DNA of 64,000 nucleotides from Halorubrum sp. GN11_10-6_MGM (lineage in GTDB: Archaea > Halobacteriota > Halobacteria > Halobacteriales > Haloferacaceae). Below the pieces are notes generated by a model. The model was given only the letters and a program-made list of their open reading frames with translations, did no database searches and was not told the DNA's origin. The stretch's first letter is position 1. Every line of letters starts with the position of its first letter. The position numbers were made by a program, and so were the translations under genes. The stretch spans positions 23,292-87,291 of the forward strand of contig NZ_SGUC01000013.1 in the NCBI RefSeq assembly GCF_005435165.1, written 5' to 3'. This document shows, piece after piece, positions 1 to 9,953 of this stretch.

Positions 1-191
1 GCGGCGCGAACGTCTTCGATCAGGGAATCATCGACGGCGTCGTCAACGGCGTCTCCTCCGTGAGTCTGACCGGCGGCGACCGGATCCGGAAGCTCCAGTC
101 GGGCGTCGTCTCGCAGTACGCCGCGCTGCTCACCTTCGGACTCGTCGCGCTGCTGCTCGTGCTCGGCGCGACCGGGGGGTGGTTCCTGTGA
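1..191 (+). CDS. nuoL: NADH dehydrogenase-like complex I subunit L, C-terminal end (partial)
   Basis: Only the last 62 codons are in the window. The reading frame enters at base 3 and stops with TGA at 189-191. The visible part ends in a strongly hydrophobic helix (YAALLTFGLVALLLVLGATG), as expected for the last membrane helix of the NuoL antiporter-like subunit. The assignment rests mainly on position: the frame overlaps nuoM by four bases (GTGA), and nuoM then overlaps nuoN, giving the standard L-M-N order of the proton-pumping arm of complex I. The start and catalytic part lie outside the window. Confidence 0.8.
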   Translation, partial: GANVFDQGIIDGVVNGVSSVSLTGGDRIRKLQSGVVSQYAALLTFGLVALLLVLGATGGWFL

Positions 192-1720
192 TACTCGAAG
201 CGCTCATGGCGGCCGCCTTCGTCGGCGCGCTGACGGTGTTCCTCGCGCCCGACGAGTGGGCCGGTCGGCTGGCGTTCGCGATCAGCCTGGTCCCGTTCGT
301 CGGGAGCCTCTACCTCTGGTCCGGCTTCGAGGCCGGCGGCAACGCGCTGCTCGGCGGCGAGATCGCGTACGCGACGCAGATCGAGTGGCTCGAAGTGGGC
401 GGCCGGAGCGTCTCGTGGTTCGTCGGGCTCGACGGGATCAGCCTCCCGCTGTTCGTGCTCACCACGTTCCTCGTGCCGCTGGCGATCCTCAGCGCGTGGA
501 CGCCGGTCGACGCGAGAAAGAGCCAGTTCTACGGGCTCATGCTGTTCATGGAGGCGAACCTGCTCGGCGTATTCGCTGCGCTCGACTTCTTCGTCTGGTT
601 CGTTTTCTGGGAGGCGGTGCTGGTCCCGATGTACTTCCTCATCGGGATCTGGGGCGGTCCGCGCCGCAAGTACGCCGCGATCAAGTTCTTCGTCTACACG
701 AACGCGGCGTCGCTGCTGATGTTCATCGGGTTCATGAGCCTCGTGTTCGCGCTCGGCGACTCGGTGTCGTCGTTCGCCCTCCCGGAGATCGCACAGGCGA
801 TCGCGGCGGGTGACCTGGGGACGTGGTTCGGCATCCCGCCGGACCGGATCGCGATGGTCGCGTTCCTCGCGATGTTCCTCGGGTTCGCGGTGAAGGTCCC
901 GATCGTGCCCTTCCACACGTGGCTGCCGGACGCCCACGTTCAGGCGCCGACGCCCGCGTCGGTGCTGCTGGCCGGCGTCCTCCTGAAGATGGGGACGTAC
1001 GCGCTGCTCCGGTTCAACTTCACGATGTTGCCCGAGCAGGCGTCGATGCTCGCGGTCCCGATAGCCGCCATCGCCGTCATCAGCGTCATCTACGGCGCCA
1101 TGTTGGCGCTGGCACAGAAGGACCTCAAGCGGATCGTCGCGTACTCGTCCGTCTCGTCAATGGGCTACGTCATCCTCGGGCTCATCGTCTTCACCGAGTA
1201 CGGGGTCGGCGGCGCGACGTTCCAGATGGTCGCGCACGGCCTCATCTCGGGGCTGATGTTCATGGCGGTCGGCGTCATCTACAACACCACCCACACCCGG
1301 ATGGTCGGCGACATGGCCGGGATGGCCGACCGGATGCCGATCACGGTCGGCATCCTCGTCGCCGGCGCCTTCGGCTACATGGGGCTGCCGCTGATGGCCG
1401 GCTTCGCGGGCGAGTTCTTCATCTTCGTCGGCTCGCTGTCCGCGCCGGCGCTCCCGTACGCGCCGCTGTTCACGGCGGCCGCGATGTTCGGTATCGTCAT
1501 CGTCGCCGGCTACCTGCTGTCGGCGATGCAGAGCACTCTGTTCGGGCCGTTCGAACTGGAGACCGACTACGAGGTCGGCCCCGCGGCGTTCCACGACGTC
1601 GCCCCGCTCGCGGTGCTGCTCGTGGCGATCATCGTGCTCGGCGTCGCGCCCGACATCTTCTTCGAGATGATCCGTGACGCTGCCCTTCCCGTGGTCGAGG
1701 GGGTGACGATCGATGGTTAA
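188..1720 (+). CDS. nuoM: Complex I subunit M (NuoM, proton-translocating antiporter-like subunit)
   Basis: NuoM is a multi-spanning membrane subunit that moves protons in the distal arm of NADH dehydrogenase-like complex I; in haloarchaea the electron donor is probably not NADH. About 14 hydrophobic segments are visible. The family signatures are present: the glutamate helix FWEAVLVPMYFLIGIW, the lysine helix QKDLKRIVAYSSVSSMGY and the FHTWLPDAHVQAPTPASV loop. I chose the GTG at 188, which overlaps the nuoL stop as GTGA and gives 510 residues. An in-frame GTG at 179 would add three residues. The end overlaps nuoN by eight bases, so L, M and N are translationally coupled. Confidence 0.95.
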   Translation: MILEALMAAAFVGALTVFLAPDEWAGRLAFAISLVPFVGSLYLWSGFEAGGNALLGGEIAYATQIEWLEVGGRSVSWFVGLDGISLPLFVLTTFLVPLAILSAWTPVDARKSQFYGLMLFMEANLLGVFAALDFFVWFVFWEAVLVPMYFLIGIWGGPRRKYAAIKFFVYTNAASLLMFIGFMSLVFALGDSVSSFALPEIAQAIAAGDLGTWFGIPPDRIAMVAFLAMFLGFAVKVPIVPFHTWLPDAHVQAPTPASVLLAGVLLKMGTYALLRFNFTMLPEQASMLAVPIAAIAVISVIYGAMLALAQKDLKRIVAYSSVSSMGYVILGLIVFTEYGVGGATFQMVAHGLISGLMFMAVGVIYNTTHTRMVGDMAGMADRMPITVGILVAGAFGYMGLPLMAGFAGEFFIFVGSLSAPALPYAPLFTAAAMFGIVIVAGYLLSAMQSTLFGPFELETDYEVGPAAFHDVAPLAVLLVAIIVLGVAPDIFFEMIRDAALPVVEGVTIDG

Positions 1721-3215
1721 CGGTCTGCCGGGCGTGACGGCGCTGCTGCCCGCGCTGTTGCTGGCGGCCACCGGACTCGCGCTGCTGCTGGTCGACACCG
1801 TTCGGCCGGAGGCGCGCTCGAACACGTCGATGGCGGTCGTCGGCGCGTTGGGCTCGCTCGCGGCGCTGGCGGCCACCGTCTGGCTCACCGCGAGCGGCGG
1901 CGTGAGCCCCGACGGCGGCGCGGTGCTGCTGTTCGCGGACGCGATCAAGGTGGACACGATGGCGCTGTTCTTCACCGCCATCTTCGCGTCGGTGACGGCG
2001 CTGGTGTTGGTCGCCGCGCACGATTACTTCCACGACCACGCCAACCCGGCGGCGTTCTACTCGCTGGTGACGTTCGCCGCGACCGGGATGGCGCTGCTCG
2101 CGGTCGCGAACTCGCTCGCGGTCGTGTTCGTCGCTCTGGAGATGGTGTCGCTGCCGTCGTACGTGCTCGTCGCGTACCTCAAGCACGACCGCGGGAGTGT
2201 CGAGGCGGGGCTGAAGTACTTCCTCGTCGGCGCGCTCTCGTCGGCGATCTTCCTGTTCGGCATCTCGCTCGTGTACGCCGCGACCGGGTCGCTAATCTTA
2301 GCCGACATCGCGTCGGCCTCGATCGAGGGACTCGCCGGCGTCCTCGGCGTCGGCGTCGTGATGATGATCGGCGGCGTCGCGTTCAAGACGGCCTCCGTTC
2401 CGTTCCACTTCTGGGCGCCGGAGGCGTACGAGGGCGCGCCCGCACCGGTGAGCGCGTTCCTCTCGTCGGCCTCGAAGGCCGCCGGATTCGTCGTCGCCTT
2501 CCGCGTGTTCACCGAGGCGTTCCCGCTGGAGATGGCGGTGTCGGCGAACGTCGACTGGATGTTCGCCTTCGCGGTCCTCGCGGCCGTCACGATGACGCTC
2601 GGTAACTTCGCGGCCGCGGTCCAGGAGGAGGTCAAGCGGATGCTCGCGTACTCCTCGATCGGCCACGCGGGGTACGCGCTCATCGGCGTCGCAGCGCTCA
2701 CGGTCGACGGACCGGCGAACGGAACCGTCATGGGCGCCGCGATGGCGCACCTGCTCGTCTACGGGTTCATGAACACCGGCGCGTTCCTCTTCGTCGCGAT
2801 GGCGGAGCGGTGGGGCGTCGGTCGAACCTTCTCGGACTACGCGGGGCTCTGGCGGCGCGCGCCGGTCGCCTCCGTCGCGATGGCCGTGTTCATGTTCTCG
2901 CTCGCGGGGCTCCCGCCGTTCGCCGGGTTCTTCTCGAAGTACTTCCTGTTCCAGGCGGCCATCGACAACGGCTTCCTGTGGCTCGCGGGGCTCGGCGCTG
3001 TCAACAGCGTCGTCTCGCTGTACTACTACAGTCGGGTCGTGAAGGCGCTGTTCTTAGACGACCCCGCCTCGCCGAGCGCGCTCGACGCGATCGACGTGCG
3101 CCCGACGGCGCTGTACGCCGCGGTCGTCTTCGCGGCGGTCGCGACGGTGCTGCTCCTGCCCGGCTTCGGTCCCGTCATCGAGACGGCCGAGGCGGCGGCG
3201 TCCGCGCTGTTCTAG
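1713..3215 (+). CDS. nuoN: Complex I subunit N (NuoN, proton-translocating antiporter-like subunit)
   Basis: This is a 500-residue polytopic membrane protein of the same proton-pumping family as NuoM. Visible signatures include FVALEMVSLPSYVLVAYLKH early on, the conserved FKTASVPFHFWAPEAYEGAP loop and the lysine helix QEEVKRMLAYSSIGHAGYAL. Start ATG at 1713 lies inside the last codons of nuoM. It is the last gene of the nuo operon in the window: a pyrimidine-rich stretch follows the stop and the next gene begins 141 bases later. Length matches haloarchaeal NuoN, and nothing looks truncated. Confidence 0.95.
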   Translation: MVNGLPGVTALLPALLLAATGLALLLVDTVRPEARSNTSMAVVGALGSLAALAATVWLTASGGVSPDGGAVLLFADAIKVDTMALFFTAIFASVTALVLVAAHDYFHDHANPAAFYSLVTFAATGMALLAVANSLAVVFVALEMVSLPSYVLVAYLKHDRGSVEAGLKYFLVGALSSAIFLFGISLVYAATGSLILADIASASIEGLAGVLGVGVVMMIGGVAFKTASVPFHFWAPEAYEGAPAPVSAFLSSASKAAGFVVAFRVFTEAFPLEMAVSANVDWMFAFAVLAAVTMTLGNFAAAVQEEVKRMLAYSSIGHAGYALIGVAALTVDGPANGTVMGAAMAHLLVYGFMNTGAFLFVAMAERWGVGRTFSDYAGLWRRAPVASVAMAVFMFSLAGLPPFAGFFSKYFLFQAAIDNGFLWLAGLGAVNSVVSLYYYSRVVKALFLDDPASPSALDAIDVRPTALYAAVVFAAVATVLLLPGFGPVIETAEAAASALF

Positions 3216-3226
3216 GCGGCTCTCAC

Positions 3227-3252
3227 CGTCTTCGGTCTCTTTTCTTCTTCGA
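3227..3252 (+). terminator. Pyrimidine-rich likely terminator of the nuo operon
   Basis: Twelve bases after the nuoN stop begins a run rich in T and C (CGTCTTCGGTCTCTTTTCTT and onward) in otherwise GC-rich DNA. Archaeal RNA polymerase often terminates at T-rich tracts without a hairpin. Assignment is by position and composition only. Confidence 0.5.
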
Positions 3253-3356
3253 CGTTTCGACGCCCGCAGCGACCGATCCGGACCCGTCGAGTTTCGATCG
3301 GCGAGCCGTCCGCCGCCGCCCACAGATACTCGTTCGTTCGGTCCGTTAGCGTACGC

Positions 3357-3665
3357 ATGTCCCGGACTCGCACCTACCGGTGTCTGAACTGCCTCGACGA
3401 GGTCGTCACTCGATCGTTCGACACTTCCCACCTCTCGATGACGTGTCCGAACTGCGAGTCGTTCGAACGGTTCGCGAACGAGACGGTGATCCAGCGGTTC
3501 GAGTCGCTGGAGGCGTCGCCGCCGACCGAGTTCGACTGGGATCGACTGGAGCGACGAGAGAAGCTGTTGGTCGCCGAACGGCTCGCTCGCACGGACAAGG
3601 AGATCGGGGACTTCGACGTGGTCGCCGACGGCCCCGACGAGTCGGACCCCGGCGCCGAGGCGTAG
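3357..3665 (+). CDS. Small zinc-ribbon protein, haloarchaeal
   Basis: The protein has 102 residues. Two CxxC knuckles (C9-C12 and C30-C33, the second as CPNC) would form a treble-clef or zinc-ribbon site in the first 35 residues. The rest is an acidic helical tail with the segment EKLLVAERLARTDKEIGDFD and a disordered end. Short zinc ribbons of this kind are common in haloarchaea and are thought to bind nucleic acid or protein partners, but I cannot name a substrate. It stands alone on the plus strand between the nuo terminator and the convergent gar1, with stops only 15 bases apart. Confidence 0.75.
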   Translation: MSRTRTYRCLNCLDEVVTRSFDTSHLSMTCPNCESFERFANETVIQRFESLEASPPTEFDWDRLERREKLLVAERLARTDKEIGDFDVVADGPDESDPGAEA

Positions 3666-3680
3666 CGCCGCCGTGCGGTG

Positions 3681-3911
3681 CTAGCGCGCGTACAGCTTGC
3701 CGCCGACGAGGTCCGGGAGTCCGACGCCGTCGCCGGGCGTGACGGCCACGTAGGGCTGTCCCACCGGGCCGAACACGTCGACGACGCGCCCGACGGCCGA
3801 GAGGGACTCGTCGACGACGCTCGCGCCGATTCTGGGCGGATCGGCGCCGGGGTCGCCCCGGGCGATCGCGAGTCCGCCGGCCGTGCGGACGACGGTACCG
3901 ACGCGCCGCAC
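3681..3911 (-). CDS. gar1: H/ACA ribonucleoprotein component Gar1
   Basis: This 76-residue small beta-barrel protein resembles archaeal Gar1. Gar1 binds Cbf5 in the H/ACA guide RNP that makes pseudouridine in rRNA. The visible core is the barrel pattern RVGTVVRTAGGLAIARG, then VVDESLSAVGRVVDVFGPVGQPYVAV, which matches the Gar1 strand order. It starts with GTG two bases after the srp19 stop, so the two are almost certainly cotranscribed. The srp19-gar1 pairing is a recurring archaeal arrangement and joins two RNP assembly proteins. Family identification is from pattern recognition on a short protein. Confidence 0.8.
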   Translation of the reverse strand: MRRVGTVVRTAGGLAIARGDPGADPPRIGASVVDESLSAVGRVVDVFGPVGQPYVAVTPGDGVGLPDLVGGKLYAR

Positions 3912-3913
3912 GA

Positions 3914-4192
3914 TTACTCCCGAAGCACGCCGAGGTACGCGGCGATCGCCTGGACGAGGTCGTTTTTCGCGGTGTCCTCGGTGCCCTTGACCACGACGGA
4001 GCCGCGGGCCTCGAACTCTCGGGAGTACGTTGCGTCGCGCTCGACGACGGCGTCGTAACCGACCTGCTGGACCGCCTTCGCTATCTCGTCGACGGTCGGC
4101 GCTTCGACCGCCAGATCCGCCGGGACGCGGCGCCCCTCCGAGCGCGACAGTTCGGCGTCGAAGTAGGCGGGGTAGACGACGTTCTCGACCAT
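3914..4192 (-). CDS. srp19: Signal recognition particle protein SRP19
   Basis: SRP19 binds helices 6 and 8 of the SRP RNA and lets SRP54 assemble, so that membrane and secreted proteins reach the Sec translocon. The 92-residue protein starts at the ATG at 4192 ([12 protein letters not shown]). It shows the family signature [18 protein letters not shown] near the N-terminus and the basic C-terminal part expected for RNA contact. A longer upstream reading of the same frame overlaps the histidine kinase gene and was not accepted. The partner RNA gene lies at 21491-21798 in this window. gar1 follows directly. Confidence 0.92.
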   Translation of the reverse strand: MVENVVYPAYFDAELSRSEGRRVPADLAVEAPTVDEIAKAVQQVGYDAVVERDATYSREFEARGSVVVKGTEDTAKNDLVQAIAAYLGVLRE

Positions 4193-4241
4193 ACCGGAAG
4201 AGCCGAGCGCGCGGCGTAAGGTCGTTTCGGACCGGTTCCGG

Positions 4242-6122
4242 TCAGGAAGTGCGGAACTCGAACCGGGCGCCGCCGTCCCCGCCGGCGAGCGCGTGGACGG
4301 TCCAGCCGTGGGCCTCGGCGATTCGCTTCGTGATGGCGAGTCCGAGTCCCGTTCCGGAGTCGTCGGTCGTGAAGCCGCTCTCGAACACGCGGTCGACGTC
4401 CGCCTCCGGGAGCCCCGTGCCGTCGTCCTCGACGTAAAACCCCGCGTCCCCGTCCTCCTCGTCGAGCGTTCCGACACTGACGGAGAGGTCGTCCGCCGGC
4501 GACTCCCGGCCGTGTTCGACGCTGTTTCGGAAGACGTTCTCGAACAGCTCGCGGAGCCGCGTCCGGTTCGCCTCCACGACCGCCTCCGACTCGACGGCGA
4601 ACGTCGCCGTCCCGGTTTCGACGCTGCTCCACGCCTCGCGTGCGACCGCCGTGAGCGAGACGGACTCCGTCTCGCCGACCGCCCGACCCTGCCTAGCCAG
4701 CGACAGGAGGTCGGCGACGAGTTCGTCCATCCGGTCGATCGCCTCCGCGGCCGCGTCGAGGCGGTCGACCTCCCCCGTCTCGCGGACGAGGTCGACGTAC
4801 CCCTCCGCGACCGACAGCGGATTGCGGAGGTCGTGCGAGACGATCGAGGCGAACTCGTCGAGCCGCTCGTTCTGTCTCCGGAGGGTCTCCTCGCGCTCGC
4901 GCCGGTCGGTGACGTCGGTGTAGATGGCGTAGCCGGCCGCGTTCGAAGCGTCGAGGTGGATCGGGATGACGTGGAGGATGAAGTGGCGCGGTCCGTCCGC
5001 GGTGGTTCGCGTCACCTCCCGGCGGACGTTCTCGCCGCGACGTAACCGCTCGTTGAGGTCGCCGGCCTCCGGCTCGGCGTCGGGAGGGACGATGTAGTCG
5101 TCGACGGATTCGCCGAGAACGGTCTCGGCGTCGTAGCCGAACGTCTCCTCGAACGCGTCGTTCACCTGTCGGACGATCGGCTCGTCGTCGACGTAGTCGT
5201 AGGCGATGGCGGGGTCGGGGACGTTGGTGAACAGCGCGAGCAATCTGTCTCGTTCGGTCCGAAGCGTCTCCGTGACCGAGATCCGGTCGAGCGTCTCCTC
5301 TAAGTGCGACGCGAGCAGCTCCGCCAGTCGGCGGTCGGCGTCGTCGAACTCGGCGTCGCCGTGAGTCTCGTCAGTCGCGAGCTGGAAGACGACGTCGTCG
5401 CCGACCGGGACGGTGAGCAGCGTTCCGAACCGGCTCTCGGGGTTCGGGTTCGGCGCGACGGACACGTCGCCGGTCTGGACGGTCCTGCCGGCCACGCCGG
5501 CGCCGACACGGACTCGGTTACAGTCCTCGACCGGCGTCCCGCTGGAGGCGACCACGGGCTCGATCCACGCTCCGTCCCGGACGGCGACCACGGCCTGATA
5601 CGTCGGAAACACCTGGTCGGCGACCGCGATGGCGGCCCGGTACGCCTCGTCGACCGATCTGACGGCGGCGATCTCCGTCATCCCGGCGTTGAGCTGTTCG
5701 ATCCGCGAGGGGGTCCGGGTCGGTTCCGACCGGACGACGGACCGTCGATCCCGGGCGAGCAGCCACGAGACCGTCTCCGAGAGCGCCGCCGGAGACCCCG
5801 CGACCGCGTCCACGTGCGGGTCCGTCGCCGTCGGGTCCGCGGGATCGTCGACGTAGGCGATCACGGGGCCGACGCGGTCGGCCGAGCGGATTCGGTCGAG
5901 TCCCGCCTCGTCGGTGACGACCGCCACGTCGGCGTCGGCGAGGCGCTCGTCGTCGACTTCCTCGGGAGCCGCCGCGTGCGTCTCGACTGCGATCGGCCCG
6001 TCGTCGGCGTCGCGGTGCTCGGCGCCGATCCGCGACTCGCCTTCGTCGGTGAGATCGAAGTCGTCTGCGAGTACGAGAACGGACGCCCGCTCACCCAACG
6101 CGGAAGTCACAATTGTACCCAT
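4242..6122 (-). CDS. Soluble sensor histidine kinase with GAF and PAS domains
   Basis: The protein has 626 residues and no membrane segment. Order seen: an N-terminal receiver-like or haloarchaeal-specific domain (about 1-130), a GAF domain (about 150-282), a PAS domain (about 292-408), and a kinase core with the phospho-acceptor box [19 protein letters not shown] (His430). The ATP-binding domain carries the N box around N529/N533, G1 DDGTG (567-570) and G2 GTGLGL (590-595). All catalytic boxes are intact. No response regulator lies next to it, as is usual for haloarchaeal kinases of this type. A GTG at 6110 is a possible alternative start, because the likely TATA box sits only about 20 bases before the ATG but about 31 before the GTG. 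Confidence 0.9.
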   Translation of the reverse strand: MGTIVTSALGERASVLVLADDFDLTDEGESRIGAEHRDADDGPIAVETHAAAPEEVDDERLADADVAVVTDEAGLDRIRSADRVGPVIAYVDDPADPTATDPHVDAVAGSPAALSETVSWLLARDRRSVVRSEPTRTPSRIEQLNAGMTEIAAVRSVDEAYRAAIAVADQVFPTYQAVVAVRDGAWIEPVVASSGTPVEDCNRVRVGAGVAGRTVQTGDVSVAPNPNPESRFGTLLTVPVGDDVVFQLATDETHGDAEFDDADRRLAELLASHLEETLDRISVTETLRTERDRLLALFTNVPDPAIAYDYVDDEPIVRQVNDAFEETFGYDAETVLGESVDDYIVPPDAEPEAGDLNERLRRGENVRREVTRTTADGPRHFILHVIPIHLDASNAAGYAIYTDVTDRREREETLRRQNERLDEFASIVSHDLRNPLSVAEGYVDLVRETGEVDRLDAAAEAIDRMDELVADLLSLARQGRAVGETESVSLTAVAREAWSSVETGTATFAVESEAVVEANRTRLRELFENVFRNSVEHGRESPADDLSVSVGTLDEEDGDAGFYVEDDGTGLPEADVDRVFESGFTTDDSGTGLGLAITKRIAEAHGWTVHALAGGDGGARFEFRTS

Positions 6123-6138
6123 AGGTACGCGCCGAGAG

Positions 6139-6144
6139 TATAAA
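6139..6144 (-). promoter_or_regulatory. TATA box for the histidine kinase
   Basis: On the minus strand the sequence reads AAGGTTTATACTC. The box is 17-22 bases before the annotated ATG and 29-34 before an in-frame GTG at 6110, so it bears on which start is used. Confidence 0.45.
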
Positions 6145-6225
6145 CCTTCTTACTGATCGCCGTCGTCGGGCGATTCCGATCCCTCCGGCGGGGGCGCCTC
6201 TCGGCCTGACGACGGACCCCGGAAC

Positions 6226-6232
6226 CCTTTTG
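6226..6232 (+). promoter_or_regulatory. TATA-like box for alaS
   Basis: CCTTTTG lies 26-32 bases before the alaS ATG, the spacing expected for a leaderless transcript. No Shine-Dalgarno sequence is seen before the ATG. Confidence 0.5.
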
Positions 6233-6257
6233 GAGCAACACGGGCCACGTTCGTGTA

Positions 6258-9038
6258 ATGAGCGATCTCGAAGCGGAGTACCGTCTCGACTACTTCGAGG
6301 AGGAGGGGTTCGAGCGCAAGGAGTGTCTCTCCTGTGGCGCGCACTTCTGGACCCGCGACGCCGACCGCGAACTGTGCGGCGAGCCGCCCTGCGAGGACTA
6401 CAGCTTCATCGACGATCCGGGGTTCCCGGAGGCCCACTCGCTGTCGGAGATGCGCGAGGCGTTCCTCTCCTTCTTCGAAGAACACGGCCACGAGCGGATC
6501 GACCCGTATCCGGTCGCCGCGAACCGCTGGCGCGACGACGTCCTCCTGACGCAGGCGTCGATCTACGACTTCCAGCCGCTCGTCACCTCCGGGCAGACGC
6601 CGCCGCCGGCGAACCCGCTGACGATCTCACAGCCCTGTATCCGGATGCAGGACATCGACAACGTGGGCAAGACCGGGCGACACACGATGGCGTTCGAGAT
6701 GATGGCCCACCACGCGTTCAACACGCGCGAGGAGGTCGACGAGGACGAGTACGCCTACCACGGCGAGGTGTACTGGAAAGACGAGACGGTCCAGTACTGC
6801 GACGAGCTGTTCGAGTCCCTCGGCGCCGACCTAGAGGAGATCACCTACATCGAAGACCCGTGGGTCGGCGGCGGCAACGCCGGCCCCGCCATCGAGGTCA
6901 TCTACAAGGGCGCCGAGCTGGCGACGCTCGTCTTCATGTGTATGGAGCAGGACCCGGACGGCGACTACGAGATGAAAGACGGGAACACGTACTCGTTCAT
7001 GGACACGTACATCGTCGACACGGGCTACGGGCTCGAACGGTGGACGTGGATGAGCCAGGGGACGGCGACGGTGTACGAGGCGGTCTACCCCGACGCGATC
7101 GACTTCTTGAAGGACAACGCCGGCATCGAACACACCGAGGCGGAACGGGAACTCGTCCACCGCGCCGCGAAGCTCTCCGGCCGGCTCGACATCGACGACG
7201 TGGACGACGTGGAGGCCGCCCGCGGCGAGATCGCCGACCGGCTCGACGTCGACGTCGACCGGCTCCGCGAGCTGGTCGAGCCGCTGGAGTCCATCTACGC
7301 CATTGCCGACCACTCCCGCACGCTCGCGTACATGTTCGGCGACGAGATCGTCCCCTCGAACGTCGGGACGGGCTACCTCGCGCGCATGGTGTTGCGCCGG
7401 ATGAAGCGGCTCGTCGACGAGGTGGGCGTCGACGCCCCCCTCGATGAACTCGTCGACATGCAGGCCGAGCGGCTCGGCTACGAGAACCGCGACACGATCC
7501 GCGAGATCGTCCGCAGCGAGGAGCGGAAGTACGAGCGGACGTTGGAGCGCGGCGCCCGCAAGGTCGAGCAGCTCGCCGACGAGTACGCCGGCACCGGCGA
7601 GCCGATCCCGACAGAGGAGCTGCTGGAGCTGTACGACTCCCACGGGATCCAGCCCGACATGGTCGCCGACATCGCCGACGAGCGCGGCGCGGCCGTCGAC
7701 GTGCCCGACGACTTCTACGCGCTCGTCGCCGACCGACACGAGGAGGGCGACGCCGCGGCGGCGGCCGACGAGCGCGACCAGCGGCTCGCCGACCTCCCCG
7801 AGACGGAGAAGCTGTTCTACGACGACCAGGGGCGCACCGAGTTCGAGGCGGTCGTCCTCGACGTGGTCGACGCCGAGGAGGGGTACGACGTCGTGTTGGA
7901 CCAGACGATGTTCTACCCCGAGGGCGGCGGCCAGCCGGCGGACCGAGGGCAGCTCACGGTCGGCGAGACCACCGTCGACGTCACCGACGTTCAGGAGGTC
8001 GACGGCGTCGTGCTCCACCGAGCGGACGCGGACCCCGGCAAAGGCGAGTTCGTCACGGGGCAGGTCGACGGCGACCGTCGCGACCGGCTCCGCGCGCACC
8101 ACACCGCGACCCACCTGATCGGGCACGCCGCCCGCGAGGTGCTCGGCGACCACGTCCGACAGGCGGGCGCCCAGAAGGGGACCGACTCCGCCCGGCTCGA
8201 CGTGCGCCACTTCGAGCGCATCACCCGCGAGGACGTCAAAGAGATCGAACGCGTCGCCAACGAGCTCGTCCGCGACGACGTCCCCGTCCGTCAGGAGTGG
8301 CCCGACCGCAACGAGGCGGAGGCGGAACACGGCTTCGACCTGTATCAGGGCGGCGTCCCGCCGGGAACGAACGTCCGCCTCATCCACGTCGGCGACGCCG
8401 ACGTCCAGGCCTGCGCCGGCACCCACGTCGGCCGGACCGGCGAGATCGGCGCGGTGAAGGTGTTGAAGACGGAGCCGGTTCAGGACGGCGTCGAACGCAT
8501 CGCCTTCGCGGCCGGAGCCGCCGCGATCGAGGCGACGCAGCGCACGGAGGACGCGCTGTACGACGCGGCCGACGTCTTGGACGTCGACCCGCTCGACGTG
8601 CCCGAGACGGCAGAGCGCTTCTTCGAGGAGTGGAAGGCGCGAGGCAAGGAGATCGAGTCGCTGAAAGAGGAGCTCGCGGCCGCGCGCGCCTCCGGCGGCG
8701 CCGACGCCGAGGAGGTCGAGGTCGTCGGGACGATCGCGGTGATCCAGCGCCTCGACGGCGACGCCGACGAGCTGCGCGCGACCGCCAACGCCCACGTCGA
8801 CGACGGGAAGGTCGCGGTGATCGGCAGCGGCGCGGACGGCTCCGCGAGCTTCGTCGTCGGCGTCCCCGACGGCGTCGACGTGAACGCCGGGCAGGTCGTC
8901 TCGGAGCTCGCCGGGCTGGTCGGCGGCGGCGGGGGCGGACCGCCGGACTTCGCACAGGGCGGCGGCCCCGACGCCGAGGCGCTCGACGACGCGCTCGCGG
9001 CGGCGCCGGACGTCCTCCGCAACCTTCAGGAGGCGTAA
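6258..9038 (+). CDS. alaS: Alanyl-tRNA synthetase
   Basis: The enzyme charges tRNA-Ala and hydrolyses mischarged Ser/Gly-tRNA. The 926-residue protein has the archaeal N-terminal extension with a cysteine pair ([11 protein letters not shown]), then the class II aminoacylation core ([36 protein letters not shown] motif near residue 260). A central helical tRNA-binding part follows, then the AlaX-like editing domain with zinc ligands [11 protein letters not shown] and [13 protein letters not shown]. The C-terminal C-Ala region contains a coiled segment ([20 protein letters not shown]) and a glycine-rich [15 protein letters not shown] end. All expected parts are present. A TATA-like box directly upstream supports its own promoter. 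Confidence 0.97.
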   Translation: MSDLEAEYRLDYFEEEGFERKECLSCGAHFWTRDADRELCGEPPCEDYSFIDDPGFPEAHSLSEMREAFLSFFEEHGHERIDPYPVAANRWRDDVLLTQASIYDFQPLVTSGQTPPPANPLTISQPCIRMQDIDNVGKTGRHTMAFEMMAHHAFNTREEVDEDEYAYHGEVYWKDETVQYCDELFESLGADLEEITYIEDPWVGGGNAGPAIEVIYKGAELATLVFMCMEQDPDGDYEMKDGNTYSFMDTYIVDTGYGLERWTWMSQGTATVYEAVYPDAIDFLKDNAGIEHTEAERELVHRAAKLSGRLDIDDVDDVEAARGEIADRLDVDVDRLRELVEPLESIYAIADHSRTLAYMFGDEIVPSNVGTGYLARMVLRRMKRLVDEVGVDAPLDELVDMQAERLGYENRDTIREIVRSEERKYERTLERGARKVEQLADEYAGTGEPIPTEELLELYDSHGIQPDMVADIADERGAAVDVPDDFYALVADRHEEGDAAAAADERDQRLADLPETEKLFYDDQGRTEFEAVVLDVVDAEEGYDVVLDQTMFYPEGGGQPADRGQLTVGETTVDVTDVQEVDGVVLHRADADPGKGEFVTGQVDGDRRDRLRAHHTATHLIGHAAREVLGDHVRQAGAQKGTDSARLDVRHFERITREDVKEIERVANELVRDDVPVRQEWPDRNEAEAEHGFDLYQGGVPPGTNVRLIHVGDADVQACAGTHVGRTGEIGAVKVLKTEPVQDGVERIAFAAGAAAIEATQRTEDALYDAADVLDVDPLDVPETAERFFEEWKARGKEIESLKEELAAARASGGADAEEVEVVGTIAVIQRLDGDADELRATANAHVDDGKVAVIGSGADGSASFVVGVPDGVDVNAGQVVSELAGLVGGGGGGPPDFAQGGGPDAEALDDALAAAPDVLRNLQEA

Positions 9039-9056
9039 CGGCTCACTCGACCCGCC

Positions 9057-9866
9057 ATGCCCTACGCGACCAACGCCGGCACCGAGATCCGGTACGAGGT
9101 GGACGCCCCCGACGCCGGCTCGGACGACGAGGCGGTCGTCTTCTGCGGCGACGTCGGCCTCGGCGCCTGGCAGTTCGGCTGGCAACACGCCGCGCTGGCG
9201 GGTCCGCACACGGTTATCACGCCCGAGACGCGCGGCGTCGGCCGATCGGACGCGCCCCCCGGCCCGTACGGGGTCGAGACCCTCGCGGCCGACGTGGACG
9301 CAGTCTGTGCGGCCGAGGGGATCCGGAACGCCCACCTCGTCGGCTACGGCCTCGGCGGGATGGTGGCGCTGGCGGCCGCGTTGGGCTCCTCTCGCCCGGC
9401 CAGCGTCGCGTTGGTGGGGACGCCGCCCGCGGGCGACGCGTACAACCCCGCCGGCGTCTGGGCCGACCCGAGCGACCCGGCCGCGGTGAAGGGGTCACTG
9501 AACGGGCTGCTCTCCGCGGAGTTTCGTGAGACACGCCCGGACGCGCTCTCGCGGATCGCGGAGTGGCGCCTCGCGGAGGACGCGGACCGCGAGACGTACG
9601 AGGCGCATCGCGCCGCGGTCGAAGGGTTCGACCTCGCCGAGGCGCTCTTCGAGATAACGACGCCCGCGCTCGTCGTCCACGGCGCGGACGACACCGTCTG
9701 TCCGGTCACGGCCGGCGAGACGCTCGCCGAGGGGCTCCCTCGCGGCGAGTTCCACGCGGTCGAGGGCGCCCGGCACCTCGTCGGTGTCGAGGCGTCGGCC
9801 GCCGTCAACGACCTGCTCGTCGGATGGCTCGCGGAACACGGGAGCGACCGGTTCGCGTACCGGTAG
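9057..9866 (+). CDS. Alpha/beta hydrolase-fold protein lacking the nucleophilic serine
   Basis: This 269-residue protein has the alpha/beta hydrolase layout: a central sheet, an RGVGRSDAP cap-side motif, a nucleophile elbow, an acid in VVHGADDTVCP (D211/D212) and a histidine in EGARHLVGVEA (H240). At the elbow, where GxSxG is expected, the sequence reads GYGLGG (residues 96-101), so glycine 98 occupies the serine position. The codon is GGC; AGC would be serine. Acid and histidine are kept. It may be a non-hydrolytic relative or use another nucleophile; a sequencing error is also possible. It begins 19 bases after alaS on the same strand and could be cotranscribed with it. Confidence 0.85.
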   Translation: MPYATNAGTEIRYEVDAPDAGSDDEAVVFCGDVGLGAWQFGWQHAALAGPHTVITPETRGVGRSDAPPGPYGVETLAADVDAVCAAEGIRNAHLVGYGLGGMVALAAALGSSRPASVALVGTPPAGDAYNPAGVWADPSDPAAVKGSLNGLLSAEFRETRPDALSRIAEWRLAEDADRETYEAHRAAVEGFDLAEALFEITTPALVVHGADDTVCPVTAGETLAEGLPRGEFHAVEGARHLVGVEASAAVNDLLVGWLAEHGSDRFAYR

Positions 9867-9921
9867 ACGTTCCCCGAAGCGTCGCGTCAGCGTCGTCGGC
9901 CGAGGCGTCCGGCGCCGCAAC

Positions 9922-9930
9922 CGTTTTGTG
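9922..9930 (+). promoter_or_regulatory. TATA-like box for the class I amidotransferase gene
   Basis: CGTTTTGTG lies 24-32 bases before the ATG at 9954, consistent with a leaderless mRNA. Confidence 0.45.
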
Positions 9931-9953
9931 ACTCTCGCCTCTCCGTTCGGTCG

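Noticed and set aside
6831..9335. Minus-strand open frame of 834 codons opposite alaS
   Set aside because: Long antisense frames are expected in GC-rich coding DNA. The translation is low-complexity Arg/Val/Asp, and alaS on the other strand has all family motifs.
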